Shown: one piece after another, positions 45,520 to 54,453 of the stretch
Position numbering within the stretch: position 1 is the stretch's first letter
Layout: every line of letters begins with the position of its first letter
DNA from: CAJQQK01 sp049116495
GTDB lineage: Bacteria; Pseudomonadota; Alphaproteobacteria; Rhizobiales; Hyphomicrobiaceae
DNA length: 64,000 nucleotides
NCBI GenBank assembly: GCA_049116495.1
Contig: JAGDYV010000022.1
Coordinates: 40,168-104,167 of the forward strand
Reading direction: 5' to 3'
Translations under genes and position numbers: made by a program
The notes under the pieces: generated by a model
What the model was told of the DNA's origin: nothing
Databases searched by the model: none
Seen by the model: the letters and a program-made list of their open reading frames with translations, nothing else

Positions 45520-46012
45520 TTTGTCGCCCTTAGATCCTGGATTGATTGAGTGTGATTGATCATTAGCTGCCAATTCTCCTGAACGATCTAATGGTCAGAA
45601 CGTTGGCGGTGCCGGTTTGGATCGCAATCACCAGTAAAACCATTCTCGGTCTTGCAGGCGTATATCGTGCTTTAGGTTTTTCTGCGCAATCAGCACTCGA
45701 TAGTTTTCCGACCATCAACACACCCGGCACTGAAGGGTTTTGATCAGCCGATGGCCCGAACATGTCGCTCAGAGCGTGTCCTTTGTGGCTAGCCGATCGG
45801 ATGTGACAACGTTTTGAGGCAAGGAAGAAGATCTGAATCTCATTTTGATCCGTTTCCAATCCTGTAGGCAGCACTGAATGCGGGTGAAGACGGTCGGGAG
45901 GCATCCAAAACCTGCCAACTCGGCGGCGTGCCTTTCGCGATCCTGTCCTCTTCGAAAAGATCATTTATTTGCCGGGGCTTCGTCATCACCAAAACGACTA
46001 AGGATAAAACCG
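45520..46012. other. Intergenic region between divergent genes
   Basis: No gene or box could be supported in these 493 bases. A minus-strand frame at 45563-45964 has random-looking composition. Confidence 0.4.
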
Positions 46013-46540
46013 ATGAAATATGCTTTCCTGATTGCGATAGGTACCTGCTTGTTTGGTATTTCGTCAGCTTCGGCGACTGAGCATACTTCGGTTGTAATTA
46101 CCTTCAAGGAAAGCGCGCCGAAAGATCGGTTCGAAGTGCGGAATGATGGCGATTGCTCTGTCAAACCGATGCGGCTGAGGATCGACTTGGCAGCTTCGCA
46201 AGGTCGGTTAGTTTTCGATCCCACTGCTTCGGGCGCCGGGGTCAAAGTATTTCAACCGTTCGAAGTGACCGATGGCCGGCAAATGATTTCCCAATTGCCG
46301 AGCGTGCGCGACGGCGACGACAAACTCAATCTGCAATTCGAAAGCTTGCCGCCGAAATCAACCTTCGCTTTCACCATTGATGTTGACGATACGCTTGTTG
46401 AAAGCGAACTCGGTCAGATACACGTGCAAAGAGAAGCTTTGATTACCTGCATCGCACCGTCGGTACATGCTTCCGATCACATGCACTTCGTCGATGGCAG
46501 CGACGGCGGATACGCTGCAGCCTCTGCACAAATGCGTTGA
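46013..46540 (+). CDS. Secreted protein, aggregation-factor-core-like
   Basis: From ATG 46013 (AAGGA upstream) a signal peptide (MKYAFLIAIGTCLFGISSASA) precedes a beta-rich domain with LRIDLAASQGRLVFDPTASGAGVKVFQPFEV and FTIDVDDTLVESELGQI, similar to proteins annotated as aggregation factor core. The last ~40 residues (ALITCIAPSVHASDHMHFVDGSDGG) do not look like the family end, so a late frameshift is possible. Function unknown. Confidence 0.6.
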   Translation: MKYAFLIAIGTCLFGISSASATEHTSVVITFKESAPKDRFEVRNDGDCSVKPMRLRIDLAASQGRLVFDPTASGAGVKVFQPFEVTDGRQMISQLPSVRDGDDKLNLQFESLPPKSTFAFTIDVDDTLVESELGQIHVQREALITCIAPSVHASDHMHFVDGSDGGYAAASAQMR

Positions 46541-47184
46541 GGTGTGTCTCTTGTCGTGACGATGCGCGGCATGACGAAACTGGCCAATCATAAGTGTCGG
46601 CTCGTTGATCAAAGCGGTCGTGGTGCCCGGCTGTTGTCGGTGTTGTGCTGGGAGCACCACTGAACGGAAAGTCAGCCCAGCGCCAATGGCGCTTCGTCCA
46701 CATAGCAGTCATCGAACTTCGATTGACCGGTGCTGACAATGATCTCGTCCTTGTCCTTATAGGACTATTGTAAGTTGCTTTTTTAAGTGAGTCGGCGCGG
46801 CTACCGTCGAGGGCTCGAAGAGGACCGGAGGGGATGCCGATCGCGTCAAGGAGTGGGCAACCAAGTGATCCTACCAATGGTAGCCGCCCGATCAAGTCCT
46901 GTTCCCAGTCCGTTATCAGCAAACTGATACGCGTGATATCGGTTTTGAGGCGGCGTGCAAGTAGCTTGGCTCAGCGTGAGACCGGCAGAGCATCCAGCGA
47001 CATCAGAATCTCCCAGTCCGCAAAAAGAGGCTGGAGGCAACGAAACCCGCGAGCCCCGCAATCAGAATGCTTTGAATCGGTGTCGCTCGAACTTCGTCCT
47101 CGCGCTAGGCCTGATCTATTGTCAGAGTCTGCTCTGAGAGGACAAAAGCTATGGCTTCGTTTTCGGTGATCTTGGTTTCTTCGT
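46541..47184. other. Intergenic region containing a dispersed repeat
   Basis: These 644 bases carry no gene I can support. They include a copy of a ~70-bp repeat at 46619-46690 that recurs at 63884-63953. Confidence 0.45.
46619..46690. repeat. Dispersed direct repeat, copy 1
   Basis: The stretch containing GCTGGGAGCACCA...GAACGGAA.GTCAGCCCA.CGC.AATGG matches 63884-63953 in the same orientation with roughly 80% identity by eye. Read on the minus strand, both copies keep a run beginning VLPA-HRQQ-GT, so the repeat might contain a small coding or leader sequence. It is not an insertion sequence I recognise. Confidence 0.6.
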
Positions 47185-49176
47185 TCACGTCACGCCCCTG
47201 AGCGCTTCCTTCTTCTGCATGCTTGCAACACCAGCTCCGTCAGATCCGGATTCGCTGTTTCCTGAGATATGCCCGAGTGGCAACTCAAAGACAGCGATTG
47301 GCGCTGACTTGCCAAGCAAGCGAATTTCGCCGCGTGGAACGAACGAATGGTCTTCGCCGACGGCATCGACAACGGCCTGGCTCACAAGCGCACGCGTTCT
47401 CATATCCTTGTTGGCGCTTTCCAGGCGGGCCGCGGTGTTCACAACATCGCCAACTGCGGTGTAGTTGAACCGGTCGCGAGCGCCGATATTGCCGACAAAC
47501 GCAGTGCCTCGATGGAGCCCGTACCGCGTTATGAGCGGGGTCGCACCAGCCTCAGCGCGTTGCTGGTTGAGTGCCGCCAGACGCCGCTCTATCTCGACGA
47601 CCGCACTGCAGGCATACTGAGTGTGTCCAGTATCGTAACGAGGTGCGCCCCATATCGCCATCACCGAGTCGCCGATAAATTTGTCGACGGTGCCACCATG
47701 TGAGTGGACAACGTCCGAGATGATGTCGAAGTAGTCCGCGAGGCCGTCGATGAGTGCCTCGGGCTGCTCCTGTTCGGCCAGCGTCGTGAAGCTCTCAATG
47801 TCCGTGAAAAGGACTGTCACATCGCGCCGATCGCCACCCAATTCAAGTGGAAGTCTGAGGTCGAGCAGATCGCGAACGACATCGCGCGGCACATAGCGAA
47901 CAAAACCGAGCAATGCTGATTGCATGGTGTTAACCGATGTGTTCAAGTCCTGAATTTCTGCCAGCCACGACCGCTTCTCCAACTGCCTGTTTCCAAGTTC
48001 CAGTCGCGCGACAGCAGTCATAGCACCGGCTGCCTCATGTACGGGGCGAGAGATGGCCCGTGCAATCCAGGTCCCGGCGGCGACAACAAGCGCAATGAAC
48101 ACCAGAGCAAAGACGAGCGTCCGGTTGGCGACCTGGTCAGCATAACGGGTGAAATCTGATAGCGATGCGCCAACATACAAATGACCATCGAACCCGGGAA
48201 TATCTCGCAGAACCATCCGTCGCCCGAGAATCGTCTGTCCATCGATTTCAATTTCGGCGGTATCTGCCCGCCCCTTCGCAAGGGCTTCGAATAGGCGCAC
48301 GTCACGGCTGCCGGAGCCACTGACTTGCGCCAGTGTTGGCCCCCGCTTTCCCGAGCGACTGACGAGCAATTGACGAGTGAGGGCAGCATGGGCAAACAGT
48401 TCGCCATTCGGCCGAGCTATGAATGCCAATCCGTTGGAACCGAGTTCGAGATCGCGAACAAACGAAGTAAGCTTCTCCAGGCGCACGTCGACGCCGATTA
48501 CGGCTGCCAACTTCTGCTTCGCATCGCGCAATGCCGCGACCAGCGTGATACCGTATCCGTCATCGATGTACCGATAGAGGCCGGTCCATGCGGGTGTTTC
48601 GCGCGTTCGCCCTAGCCGATACCAGGGCCGCTTGCGTGGCTGGTAAGCGCTGACCGACCGTCGGATGAACCTCCAGTTGTCGCCTTGCTGATGAGACCAC
48701 TGGTCGAGTGGGTCTTGAACGGTCAGATCACGTGTGAGTCGGAGATGGTCGGACTTGATGCCCAACGGCAACCTCACGGCCTTCAGAAGGCTTGGCGAGT
48801 TGCGGGTCTCGATGACAAAAGATCCGTCCGCATAACCGATGTAAGTGCTCTCGATTTGCGGATTGGAGCGGTGCACGATCTCGACGGACCTGAGGAACGT
48901 CGAGAACTGGCTTTTCCGAGGCATGGATGCTGACGAACCGTCGCGCAGAATATTTTGGCTCTGCAGGTAGCGGATCGTATTGGCAGCCGGCATGAGTAAC
49001 CGCTCAGTCTTCGATCTGAGGGCAGCCGCTGCGCTATCGATTGTGCGAACAGCTTCTTTGCGCGCATAGCTCTCGAAAGCCGTCATGTGAACAAGCGACA
49101 CGCCCGCAGTGGCGGCCAGAACGAGGCCGGTGATTACGGCGACCAGTAAAATTCTGAGATTGAACGACCCACTCAT
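47185..49176 (-). CDS. Class III adenylate cyclase with extracytoplasmic Cache-like sensor
   Basis: Order: N-terminal membrane helix (residues 5-25), extracytoplasmic sensor (~30-330) with a dCache-like pattern (ESTYIGYADGSFVIE, RKRPWYRLGRTRETPAWTGLYRYIDDGYGITL), second membrane helix, HAMP region and a class III cyclase domain. The cyclase core shows the metal Asp in VLFTDIESFTTL, FIGDSVMAIWGAP with the second Asp, and the Asn/Arg pair in FNYTAVGDVVNTAARLE. Lys in VDKFIGD suggests ATP. It should make cAMP in response to an external signal. ATG 49176 is preferred to TTG 49197. Confidence 0.9.
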   Translation of the reverse strand: MSGSFNLRILLVAVITGLVLAATAGVSLVHMTAFESYARKEAVRTIDSAAAALRSKTERLLMPAANTIRYLQSQNILRDGSSASMPRKSQFSTFLRSVEIVHRSNPQIESTYIGYADGSFVIETRNSPSLLKAVRLPLGIKSDHLRLTRDLTVQDPLDQWSHQQGDNWRFIRRSVSAYQPRKRPWYRLGRTRETPAWTGLYRYIDDGYGITLVAALRDAKQKLAAVIGVDVRLEKLTSFVRDLELGSNGLAFIARPNGELFAHAALTRQLLVSRSGKRGPTLAQVSGSGSRDVRLFEALAKGRADTAEIEIDGQTILGRRMVLRDIPGFDGHLYVGASLSDFTRYADQVANRTLVFALVFIALVVAAGTWIARAISRPVHEAAGAMTAVARLELGNRQLEKRSWLAEIQDLNTSVNTMQSALLGFVRYVPRDVVRDLLDLRLPLELGGDRRDVTVLFTDIESFTTLAEQEQPEALIDGLADYFDIISDVVHSHGGTVDKFIGDSVMAIWGAPRYDTGHTQYACSAVVEIERRLAALNQQRAEAGATPLITRYGLHRGTAFVGNIGARDRFNYTAVGDVVNTAARLESANKDMRTRALVSQAVVDAVGEDHSFVPRGEIRLLGKSAPIAVFELPLGHISGNSESGSDGAGVASMQKKEALRGVT

Positions 49177-49288
49177 CTGCTTTGGCCAAGTGATCAAGTC
49201 ATCGATTGTCGCGTCCGGGCGACCAAGCCACTACGACCAAGCTCGATCGCGGCGGCATGAGGCGTCCGAACGGGCGAGACTGCGATAG

Positions 49289-49474
49289 TCAATCACGGTA
49301 ATGCGGATAACAGGGCACACTTACCGGAGATGTCCAGAATGCCGCTTTGACCCACTCGGGGTTGTGGGGGCATGGGCCCGGCGGAACGTAAGTCGTCGGC
49401 GTATGGGCGCTTGCAATTGTTGCCGTCATCAGGATGGCCGTAGTTGCGATCAGTGTCTTTCGTGTAATGGTCAT
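49289..49474 (-). CDS. Small secreted protein (61 aa)
   Basis: ATG 49474 follows GGGAGGAC. A signal peptide (MTITRKTLIATTAILMTATIASA) precedes a short Pro/Trp-rich mature part with two Cys (PPGPCPHNPEWVKAAFW...VPCYPHY). Function unknown. An 18-bp element shared with two other genes lies 90 bases upstream. Confidence 0.7.
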   Translation of the reverse strand: MTITRKTLIATTAILMTATIASAHTPTTYVPPGPCPHNPEWVKAAFWTSPVSVPCYPHYRD

Positions 49475-49563
49475 GTCGTCCTCCCAGGGCTGATTGGCTT
49501 GACTGGCAGTCGAGCCACCAGCTCGCCGCATGCCCAAGCAATGCCAGGAGGACATTTCTAATC

Positions 49564-49581
49564 GGAGTGATTCACGGTGAA
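49564..49581 (-). promoter_or_regulatory. Shared 18-bp element, copy before the small secreted protein
   Basis: On the minus strand this reads TTCACCGTGAATCACTCC, identical to the element at 51349-51366. The first 11 bases are the odd palindrome TTCAC-C-GTGAA. Its downstream edge is about 90 bases before the start codon at 49474. Confidence 0.75.
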
Positions 49582-49657
49582 GGCGATCGAGTGGCCGTTC
49601 CTGCAATCGGCACGAAACGGACGGCGTCTACTCGAAAGCACCGGCAGCATACAAAGA

Positions 49658-51289
49658 TCAGGCGATCGCCAATCCGGCCTTGCGCCATCCCGTAGATAAC
49701 TTGGCTGCGAGAGCTTCATAAAGGCACCAAATCTGCGCTTCATCATTCGCGCGTTCGGCGAAATTCGGATAAACCGCAGCCAGTTCCGCGATCTGACCGG
49801 CCGCTCTATGAGCGTCGCCCATTTCCGCATAAAAGCACGCCAGCAGCGCGTGGTACCAATAGAACCCGGGCATCGGCGCTTCGCGCAACTCGATGATCGC
49901 AGATTGCGGATCGCCCTTCATCAGCTGGTAACATGAGCGCGCCATGTGGTACCAACCGGGATGAACGGGGCTCAGTTCGATTGCGCGGTCCATCAACGGC
50001 AGGCCACGCTCCCAGTCGCCTTGAACACAATGGTAGTGTCCCATTTCGGCCAGCACATCGGCATGCCCTACGTTGAGCTTTAGCGCTCGTTCCGCCGCAA
50101 CACGAAAATCCGTGAACTCGCGGCGATGAAAGTGCGCCGAGGCTAGGAACTGATACGCAAAGGCATTCTCTGGATCGCAGGCAACCGCGCGCCGGGCATA
50201 TTCGAGTGCGGTATCCAGCGCCGGAAATCCTGGCCGCTCGTTGAAGTGAAACCGATACTCATCCAGTAATACTGCCGCGAGCGCCGCCCACCCATCGGAT
50301 GACTCGGGATCTTGTTTTAGAGCCTCTGCCAGCCCTTCGCGGACTTCCAGATGCTTCTCCGGAATGTGGGCCGCGTAGTTGTCATAGAACCGAGTGATCC
50401 AATAATGGGTCTCCCAGTTTTTCGATCGACCCGGCCGATGCGCCCGCGTTACGTATCGGCCGAGCGGACCATAGCGATCAGCGATGCGACCCGAAATTAA
50501 CAGGGCGATTTCGTCCTGGATCTCAAACACGCCTTCGGTCGTGCAGGGCCGCTCAAACTGCTCGGCCAGGATATGTCCATCTGTTGCGGCATCGATCAGC
50601 TGGACGGTAACCCGAACCCGGTCAGGCGCCTTGCGCACGCTGCCTTCCACGACGAAATCTGCGCCAAGTTCGTCGTGCAGCTGCCTGATGTCGGCACCAT
50701 CCCGCGTCAGTTTGGTCGTTGTTGATCGCGAGAATACGAACAAGTCCTTGAAGCGTGCGAGATTTGCTGTGACTTCCTCGGTTAATCCATCGGCGAAATA
50801 CTGGTCCGACGCATCGCTGCCGAAGTTGTCGAAAGGCACCACGGCTATAGAGGGGCGCTGCGCGGTCTGCCCGCCTTCACCGGTCGACGGCAGATCGGAA
50901 GGCTCGGCCGCGTCAGGATCCAACATCAGTTGGAACTTTGGAATGTACGATCCCTTTGGCACATGTATGCGCAGTGGATCATCACGCCCGCCTTCGCTGT
51001 AGTAGAGATCCAGACGCCGGCGCAACTGAACAGCTTGGACGCGCACAATCGTATCAATCTGGGGGTCAAAGTCCTCCGGGCGCTCGAACACTTCGAGACC
51101 AATCGAGTAACCTTTGAGACGGCCATCGTTACCGGCAATGCTCTCGGTAACGATGTATTCGAGGAACCTTTTCAGCCGGGGCGCGTCGGCAAAATAAGAA
51201 CTAGCAAGGATGCGGGCCAGCTGACTGTCGATAACTCCCGCTGGCAGTGACACTGCCGCGGCTGACGCGCCTTCTCCAACATTATTCAT
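49658..51289 (-). CDS. TPR protein with OmpR-like N-terminal region and TolB-N-like domain
   Basis: Residues ~20-115 (RLKRFLEYIVTE..., LKGYSIGLEVFERPEDFDPQIDTIVRVQAVQLRRRLDLYY, IHVPKGSYIPKF) resemble an OmpR/PhoB winged helix by pattern: recognition-helix-like LRRRL followed by a wing ending in Gly-Ser-Tyr. Residues ~145-260 (SIAVVPFDNFGSDASDQYFADGLTEEV...) form a TolB-N/FlgO-like domain, and the rest is at least four TPRs ending in STGWRKAGLAIA. Such proteins are often labelled adenylate cyclase without having a cyclase domain. A transcriptional role is an inference. A close paralogue is at 61975-63618. Confidence 0.8.
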   Translation of the reverse strand: MNNVGEGASAAAVSLPAGVIDSQLARILASSYFADAPRLKRFLEYIVTESIAGNDGRLKGYSIGLEVFERPEDFDPQIDTIVRVQAVQLRRRLDLYYSEGGRDDPLRIHVPKGSYIPKFQLMLDPDAAEPSDLPSTGEGGQTAQRPSIAVVPFDNFGSDASDQYFADGLTEEVTANLARFKDLFVFSRSTTTKLTRDGADIRQLHDELGADFVVEGSVRKAPDRVRVTVQLIDAATDGHILAEQFERPCTTEGVFEIQDEIALLISGRIADRYGPLGRYVTRAHRPGRSKNWETHYWITRFYDNYAAHIPEKHLEVREGLAEALKQDPESSDGWAALAAVLLDEYRFHFNERPGFPALDTALEYARRAVACDPENAFAYQFLASAHFHRREFTDFRVAAERALKLNVGHADVLAEMGHYHCVQGDWERGLPLMDRAIELSPVHPGWYHMARSCYQLMKGDPQSAIIELREAPMPGFYWYHALLACFYAEMGDAHRAAGQIAELAAVYPNFAERANDEAQIWCLYEALAAKLSTGWRKAGLAIA

Positions 51290-51348
51290 TTCAAAGCCGT
51301 TACGGTTGAGCAGAAATCAATTTAGCACGACTGCCATACTACACACAT

Positions 51349-51366
51349 TTCACCGTGAATCACTCC
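51349..51366 (+). promoter_or_regulatory. Shared 18-bp element between divergent TPR and coiled-coil genes
   Basis: TTCACCGTGAATCACTCC lies 60 bases upstream of the TPR gene start (51289) and, in the forward orientation, 86 bases upstream of the coiled-coil gene start (51452). It is identical to 49564-49581 on the other strand. Confidence 0.75.
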
Positions 51367-51451
51367 TAACAAGACAGCCGCTCCGCCAGATTCAACCACA
51401 GATCAGATCAAGCAAAGGACTGATCATCAATTGCAAACACGGAGCATCCCA

Positions 51452-51778
51452 ATGAGCAATCACGTGCAGATTGTCGAAAAGGTAAAGGCCCAACTTGACA
51501 GGCTGGGCAGCGAACTCGACGAACTCGATCACAAGGTCAAGACCGAGTGTCGAAATGCCAGCGCATGGTACGGCGAACAAATGGGCAAGCTGCGTACCGA
51601 GTGGCGCGACGCCCAATCCAAGATTGAGCGGCTATCGGCGGAGGGACAAGCTGAAGCCCAATCGGCCTACCAGACCGCGGCAGACGACGCCGAGCGCCAT
51701 TGGAAAGCGCTCAAGGCAGCCGTTCAGACCTATCGTGAACAAGTTGAAACAAATGTCGCCGCCTCAAAAGAGGTCTAG
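51452..51778 (+). CDS. Small coiled-coil protein, paralogue 1
   Basis: The 108-residue, soluble, almost entirely helical protein has heptad-like spacing (IVEKVKAQLDRLGSELDELDHKV..., EWRDAQSKIERLSAEGQAEAQ) and a conserved end ERHWKALKAAVQTYREQ. A second copy is at 53441. The ATG 51452 follows CGGAGC. The alpha-carbonic anhydrase follows after about 125 bases on the same strand. The function is unknown; it may be phasin- or stress-protein-like. Confidence 0.75.
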   Translation: MSNHVQIVEKVKAQLDRLGSELDELDHKVKTECRNASAWYGEQMGKLRTEWRDAQSKIERLSAEGQAEAQSAYQTAADDAERHWKALKAAVQTYREQVETNVAASKEV

Positions 51779-51905
51779 CGCATTCGATGCATCACACAAA
51801 TCGGAGGATAGGGAGAGGCTGCCCTTCCCTCGATTGCTTATCGGTTTTCCGACCTGCGTGGTGACAACCCTCCACTTGATAATCAACACAACAGGAGTAA
51901 TGGAA

Positions 51906-52667
51906 ATGACCCACACAACTTCATACAGCCGCGCAGCATACTGGACTTGCTTCTCAGGTGCCCTCGTCCTGATCAGCAGTGCAGTTGCCGCAACAGCCAC
52001 AGAGAAGCCCCATTGGGGCTACGGCGTTCGAAACGGTCCCGCGCATTGGTCGGCTATGAATGACAAGTTTAAAACTTGCGGAACTGGAAAACATCAATCG
52101 CCCATCGACATTCCGCGCGCAGCCGGCAAGGGCGGAGCCAAGGTTACTTTCGATTATCAGGCCGGCTCGGCAACCGTTGTCAACAATGGTCACACGATCC
52201 AGGTCAATGTCGCCAAAGGCAGTAAACTTAGTGTCGGAAAACGGTCGTATCGTCTGGTTCAGTTTCACTTCCACACCCCGAGCGAGAACACGGTTGACGG
52301 CCTCCACTATCCAATGGAGACCCACCTCGTCCATGCCGACGAGAAGGGGCGACTGGCAGTGGTCGCATTGATGGTGCGGATTGGCGATCGCAGTCTAATC
52401 GACCGCCTGCCTAAGCCAACTGAGGTTAACGTCATGACATCGACTGGAAAAATCAATCCCGCCAAGCTATTGCCAAGCGACAAGAGCCACTATGCGTTCA
52501 CAGGCTCTCTCACGACGCCGCCATGCTCGGAAGGTGTAAATTGGATCGTCATGAAAGAACCTGTCGAGGTGACGAACGCCACGGTTGCAGAGTTTTATGC
52601 AATCCTCGGCGCCAACAATCGTCCGACCAACCCTCGCAATGGCCGCGAGATATCCCTGGCTAAATAG
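51906..52667 (+). CDS. Alpha-class carbonic anhydrase, periplasmic
   Basis: It interconverts CO2 and bicarbonate with a zinc ion. After a signal peptide (about 1-30, ending SSAVAATA) come HWGYGVRNGPAHW, the zinc ligands His-x-His in VQFHFHTPSEN and the third His in METHLVHAD, and the conserved Thr/Pro loop SLTTPPCSEGVNW. Cys residues in KTCGTGKHQSPIDI and PPCSE can form the usual disulfide. The AGGAG ribosome binding site suits the ATG at 51906 (8-base spacing) better than the ATG at 51900. The length of 253 is normal. Confidence 0.93.
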   Translation: MTHTTSYSRAAYWTCFSGALVLISSAVAATATEKPHWGYGVRNGPAHWSAMNDKFKTCGTGKHQSPIDIPRAAGKGGAKVTFDYQAGSATVVNNGHTIQVNVAKGSKLSVGKRSYRLVQFHFHTPSENTVDGLHYPMETHLVHADEKGRLAVVALMVRIGDRSLIDRLPKPTEVNVMTSTGKINPAKLLPSDKSHYAFTGSLTTPPCSEGVNWIVMKEPVEVTNATVAEFYAILGANNRPTNPRNGREISLAK

Positions 52668-52673
52668 CTTTGT

Positions 52674-52705
52674 TCGAGGCCGGTGAAACGCAACATCGGC
52701 CTCGA
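52674..52705 (+). terminator. Hairpin after the carbonic anhydrase gene
   Basis: TCGAGGCCG and CGGCCTCGA form a perfect 9-bp stem around a 14-nt loop, starting 7 bases after the stop codon. No T-tract follows. Confidence 0.55.
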
Positions 52706-53340
52706 TAACAATGTGAAGCTCGTCTGTTGCGTGATCATAACCGCCACGCTGGCGCGCAACTACGTCGCGATGCACAAACGTACAGATAGCTGTCATGCAA
52801 TTACCTCAGACACCGACTGCTTCGTCTCTGATTAGGCAGTGTTAAACGAGATCCAAGATGGGGCCCACCGCGGTGGGTTACGAACTCGCTTTGAACAGCG
52901 GGTTCATGATTGTTGATGCAGCTAAGCAATTTGTGCTCGATAAATTTAATTCCATCGAAACGACCGGATTAGCCCACCTCGGAGCGTAGATTTCATCCGA
53001 CAATTTAACCGAATCAACCCGATTTTTCACCGGCTTTGTCAGCAAGACGCTCGAAAAGATCACGTCGCCACGTTCGCTTGCTAGAAATCTCGTTCGATCA
53101 ATCACAAAACATCGTTCTGCTATGCTCGAAATACCTCTCAATGTGATTTTGAGCTCCCCGACACGGGCTTGAAAGATGATTGCCCGCAGCGTCGCCGAGG
53201 CCAACATTGGCGTGTACCAGGTGCCTTTACTTTCGAGACTGTCAGCCTCTTTTGACGTCTTTCTCGATATTCTTGAGGAACTAGTCTCGCGTGACAATAA
53301 CGAGGCTCAAGATCACAGTTGCCGCGCGGCTTAACCCCGC
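52706..53340. other. Intergenic region
   Basis: No supported gene. A perfect 14-bp palindrome CCCACCGCGGTGGG is at 52864-52877. A minus-strand frame at 52878-53297 (139 codons) has unusual composition and no recognisable domain. Confidence 0.4.
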
Positions 53341-53358
53341 CTCACTGTGATTCACTCC
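53341..53358 (+). promoter_or_regulatory. Shared 18-bp element, divergent copy before coiled-coil paralogue 2
   Basis: CTCACTGTGATTCACTCC matches the other two copies at 15 of 18 positions, in the same orientation relative to its gene and 83 bases before the start at 53441. The palindromic part is weakened. Confidence 0.6.
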
Positions 53359-53440
53359 CGGCGCGCCACCCACTCCGGCACAAACAAATGCAGATCGCTT
53401 CTCTACAGCGATCAAAGACAATCAATACCGGAGACATCAG

Positions 53441-53731
53441 ATGAGTACGCAAACCCAATTTATTGAACACACAAAAGTCGAGCTCAATAAGCTTGGCGAA
53501 GAATTGAGCGAACTGGACCGGAAGATGGCGTCAGCCAGTAACAAGGTCGCGGTTTGGTCAACTGAGCAAATGCATCAGTTGCGCGCCAATTGGCACGAGT
53601 GTCAGGCCCACGTCGAACGCCTGTCCGCACAAAGCGAAACGTCATTCGAACAGGCCAAGGTCGAAACTGAACGCCATTGGCAAGCACTGGAGGCTGCGGT
53701 CAAGACCTACCGTGAAAAGCTGAAAATCTAG
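53441..53731 (+). CDS. Small coiled-coil protein, paralogue 2
   Basis: A 96-residue paralogue of the protein at 51452. The shared features are the start (F-I/V-E-...-K-ELNKLGEELSELDRKM), the EQM...LRANW...AHVERLSAQ segment and the end ERHWQALEAAVKTYREKLKI. The ATG 53441 follows a CCGGAGA ribosome binding site. It has the same upstream 18-bp element, so both copies are probably expressed together. Confidence 0.75.
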   Translation: MSTQTQFIEHTKVELNKLGEELSELDRKMASASNKVAVWSTEQMHQLRANWHECQAHVERLSAQSETSFEQAKVETERHWQALEAAVKTYREKLKI

Positions 53732-53793
53732 TGACTTTGCCAATGCGCCGATGACGGCTAGTTCAACACCCCCAATCTAAGAGGAATGCCACC

Positions 53794-54207
53794 ATGACGA
53801 AGAACTACAGAACACTCTTTGCCACCGTTGCAATCGCCCTGATGCCTCTGACAGGCATCGCACAAGCTGAGAGCAGCAAGGCACCAACGGTCGGCGCCAC
53901 GGTTCTCGGCGTCGAGGTCAACGTCTCCGCCGTCAAAGCGTCTGGATACAGAGCTAGCCGATTGATCGGCGCGACCGTACACAACGACAAGAAGAAACCT
54001 ATCGGCACGGTCAATGACCTGATTGTCTCAACCAATGGCCAAGTCAATCTAGCGATCATCGATGTCGGTGGCTTTCTGGGACTGGGTGCTAAGCACGTGG
54101 CCATTCCGACCAAGCTGTTCGAGCGTGGCGCGAACAACACCATCGTTCTGGCAAAGGCAACGCAAGAGGACCTCAAGGCGATGCCGGCGTTTCACTACGC
54201 ACGCTAA
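53794..54207 (+). CDS. Exported PRC-barrel domain protein
   Basis: A signal peptide (MTKNYRTLFATVAIALMPLTGIAQA) is followed by one PRC-barrel: YRASRLIGATVHNDKKKPIGTVNDLIVSTNGQVNLAIIDVGGFLGLGAKHVAIPTKLF. The GxxxxxxxxIGxVxDLxV pattern is typical of periplasmic PRC proteins of rhizobia. The gene follows a coiled-coil gene after about 60 bases and precedes a strong terminator. Confidence 0.88.
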   Translation: MTKNYRTLFATVAIALMPLTGIAQAESSKAPTVGATVLGVEVNVSAVKASGYRASRLIGATVHNDKKKPIGTVNDLIVSTNGQVNLAIIDVGGFLGLGAKHVAIPTKLFERGANNTIVLAKATQEDLKAMPAFHYAR

Positions 54208-54267
54208 CCTCAAAGTGTCGAGCATACTCAGAGGAGACAGCTGCTGTTCTCCAAGAGTTGCTTGACC

Positions 54268-54297
54268 GAGGCGGCTCGACGCAGAAAGAGCCGCCTC
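54268..54297 (+). terminator. Intrinsic terminator-like hairpin
   Basis: GAGGCGGCTC and GAGCCGCCTC make a perfect 10-bp GC-rich stem with a 10-nt loop, followed by TTC. It ends the PRC-barrel transcript, 60 bases after the stop. Confidence 0.75.
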
Positions 54298-54453
54298 TTC
54301 GATGCGAGCAGCATTACCAAATAGACATCATCCGAGCATCGCGTGACACACACCACGCCCACAGCGACCTGCTCCCTGACCGACTTTCAATTTGCATGCT
54401 CATGCCAGGTCAAATCAGCGACCAGCAAGAGTTTGCGCCCCAAGGAGACCACC

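Noticed and set aside
45563..45964. 133-codon minus-strand frame upstream of glutathione peroxidase
   Set aside because: Random-looking composition and no recognisable domain.
46605..46612. TTGATCAA sequences (also at 26113 and 15615)
   Set aside because: They look like FNR half-sites, but the spacer of 4 bases between TTGAT and ATCAA is missing.
52878..53297. 139-codon minus-strand frame between carbonic anhydrase and the second coiled-coil gene
   Set aside because: Composition is irregular, no domain or ribosome binding site is seen, and the stretch looks like a chance open frame.
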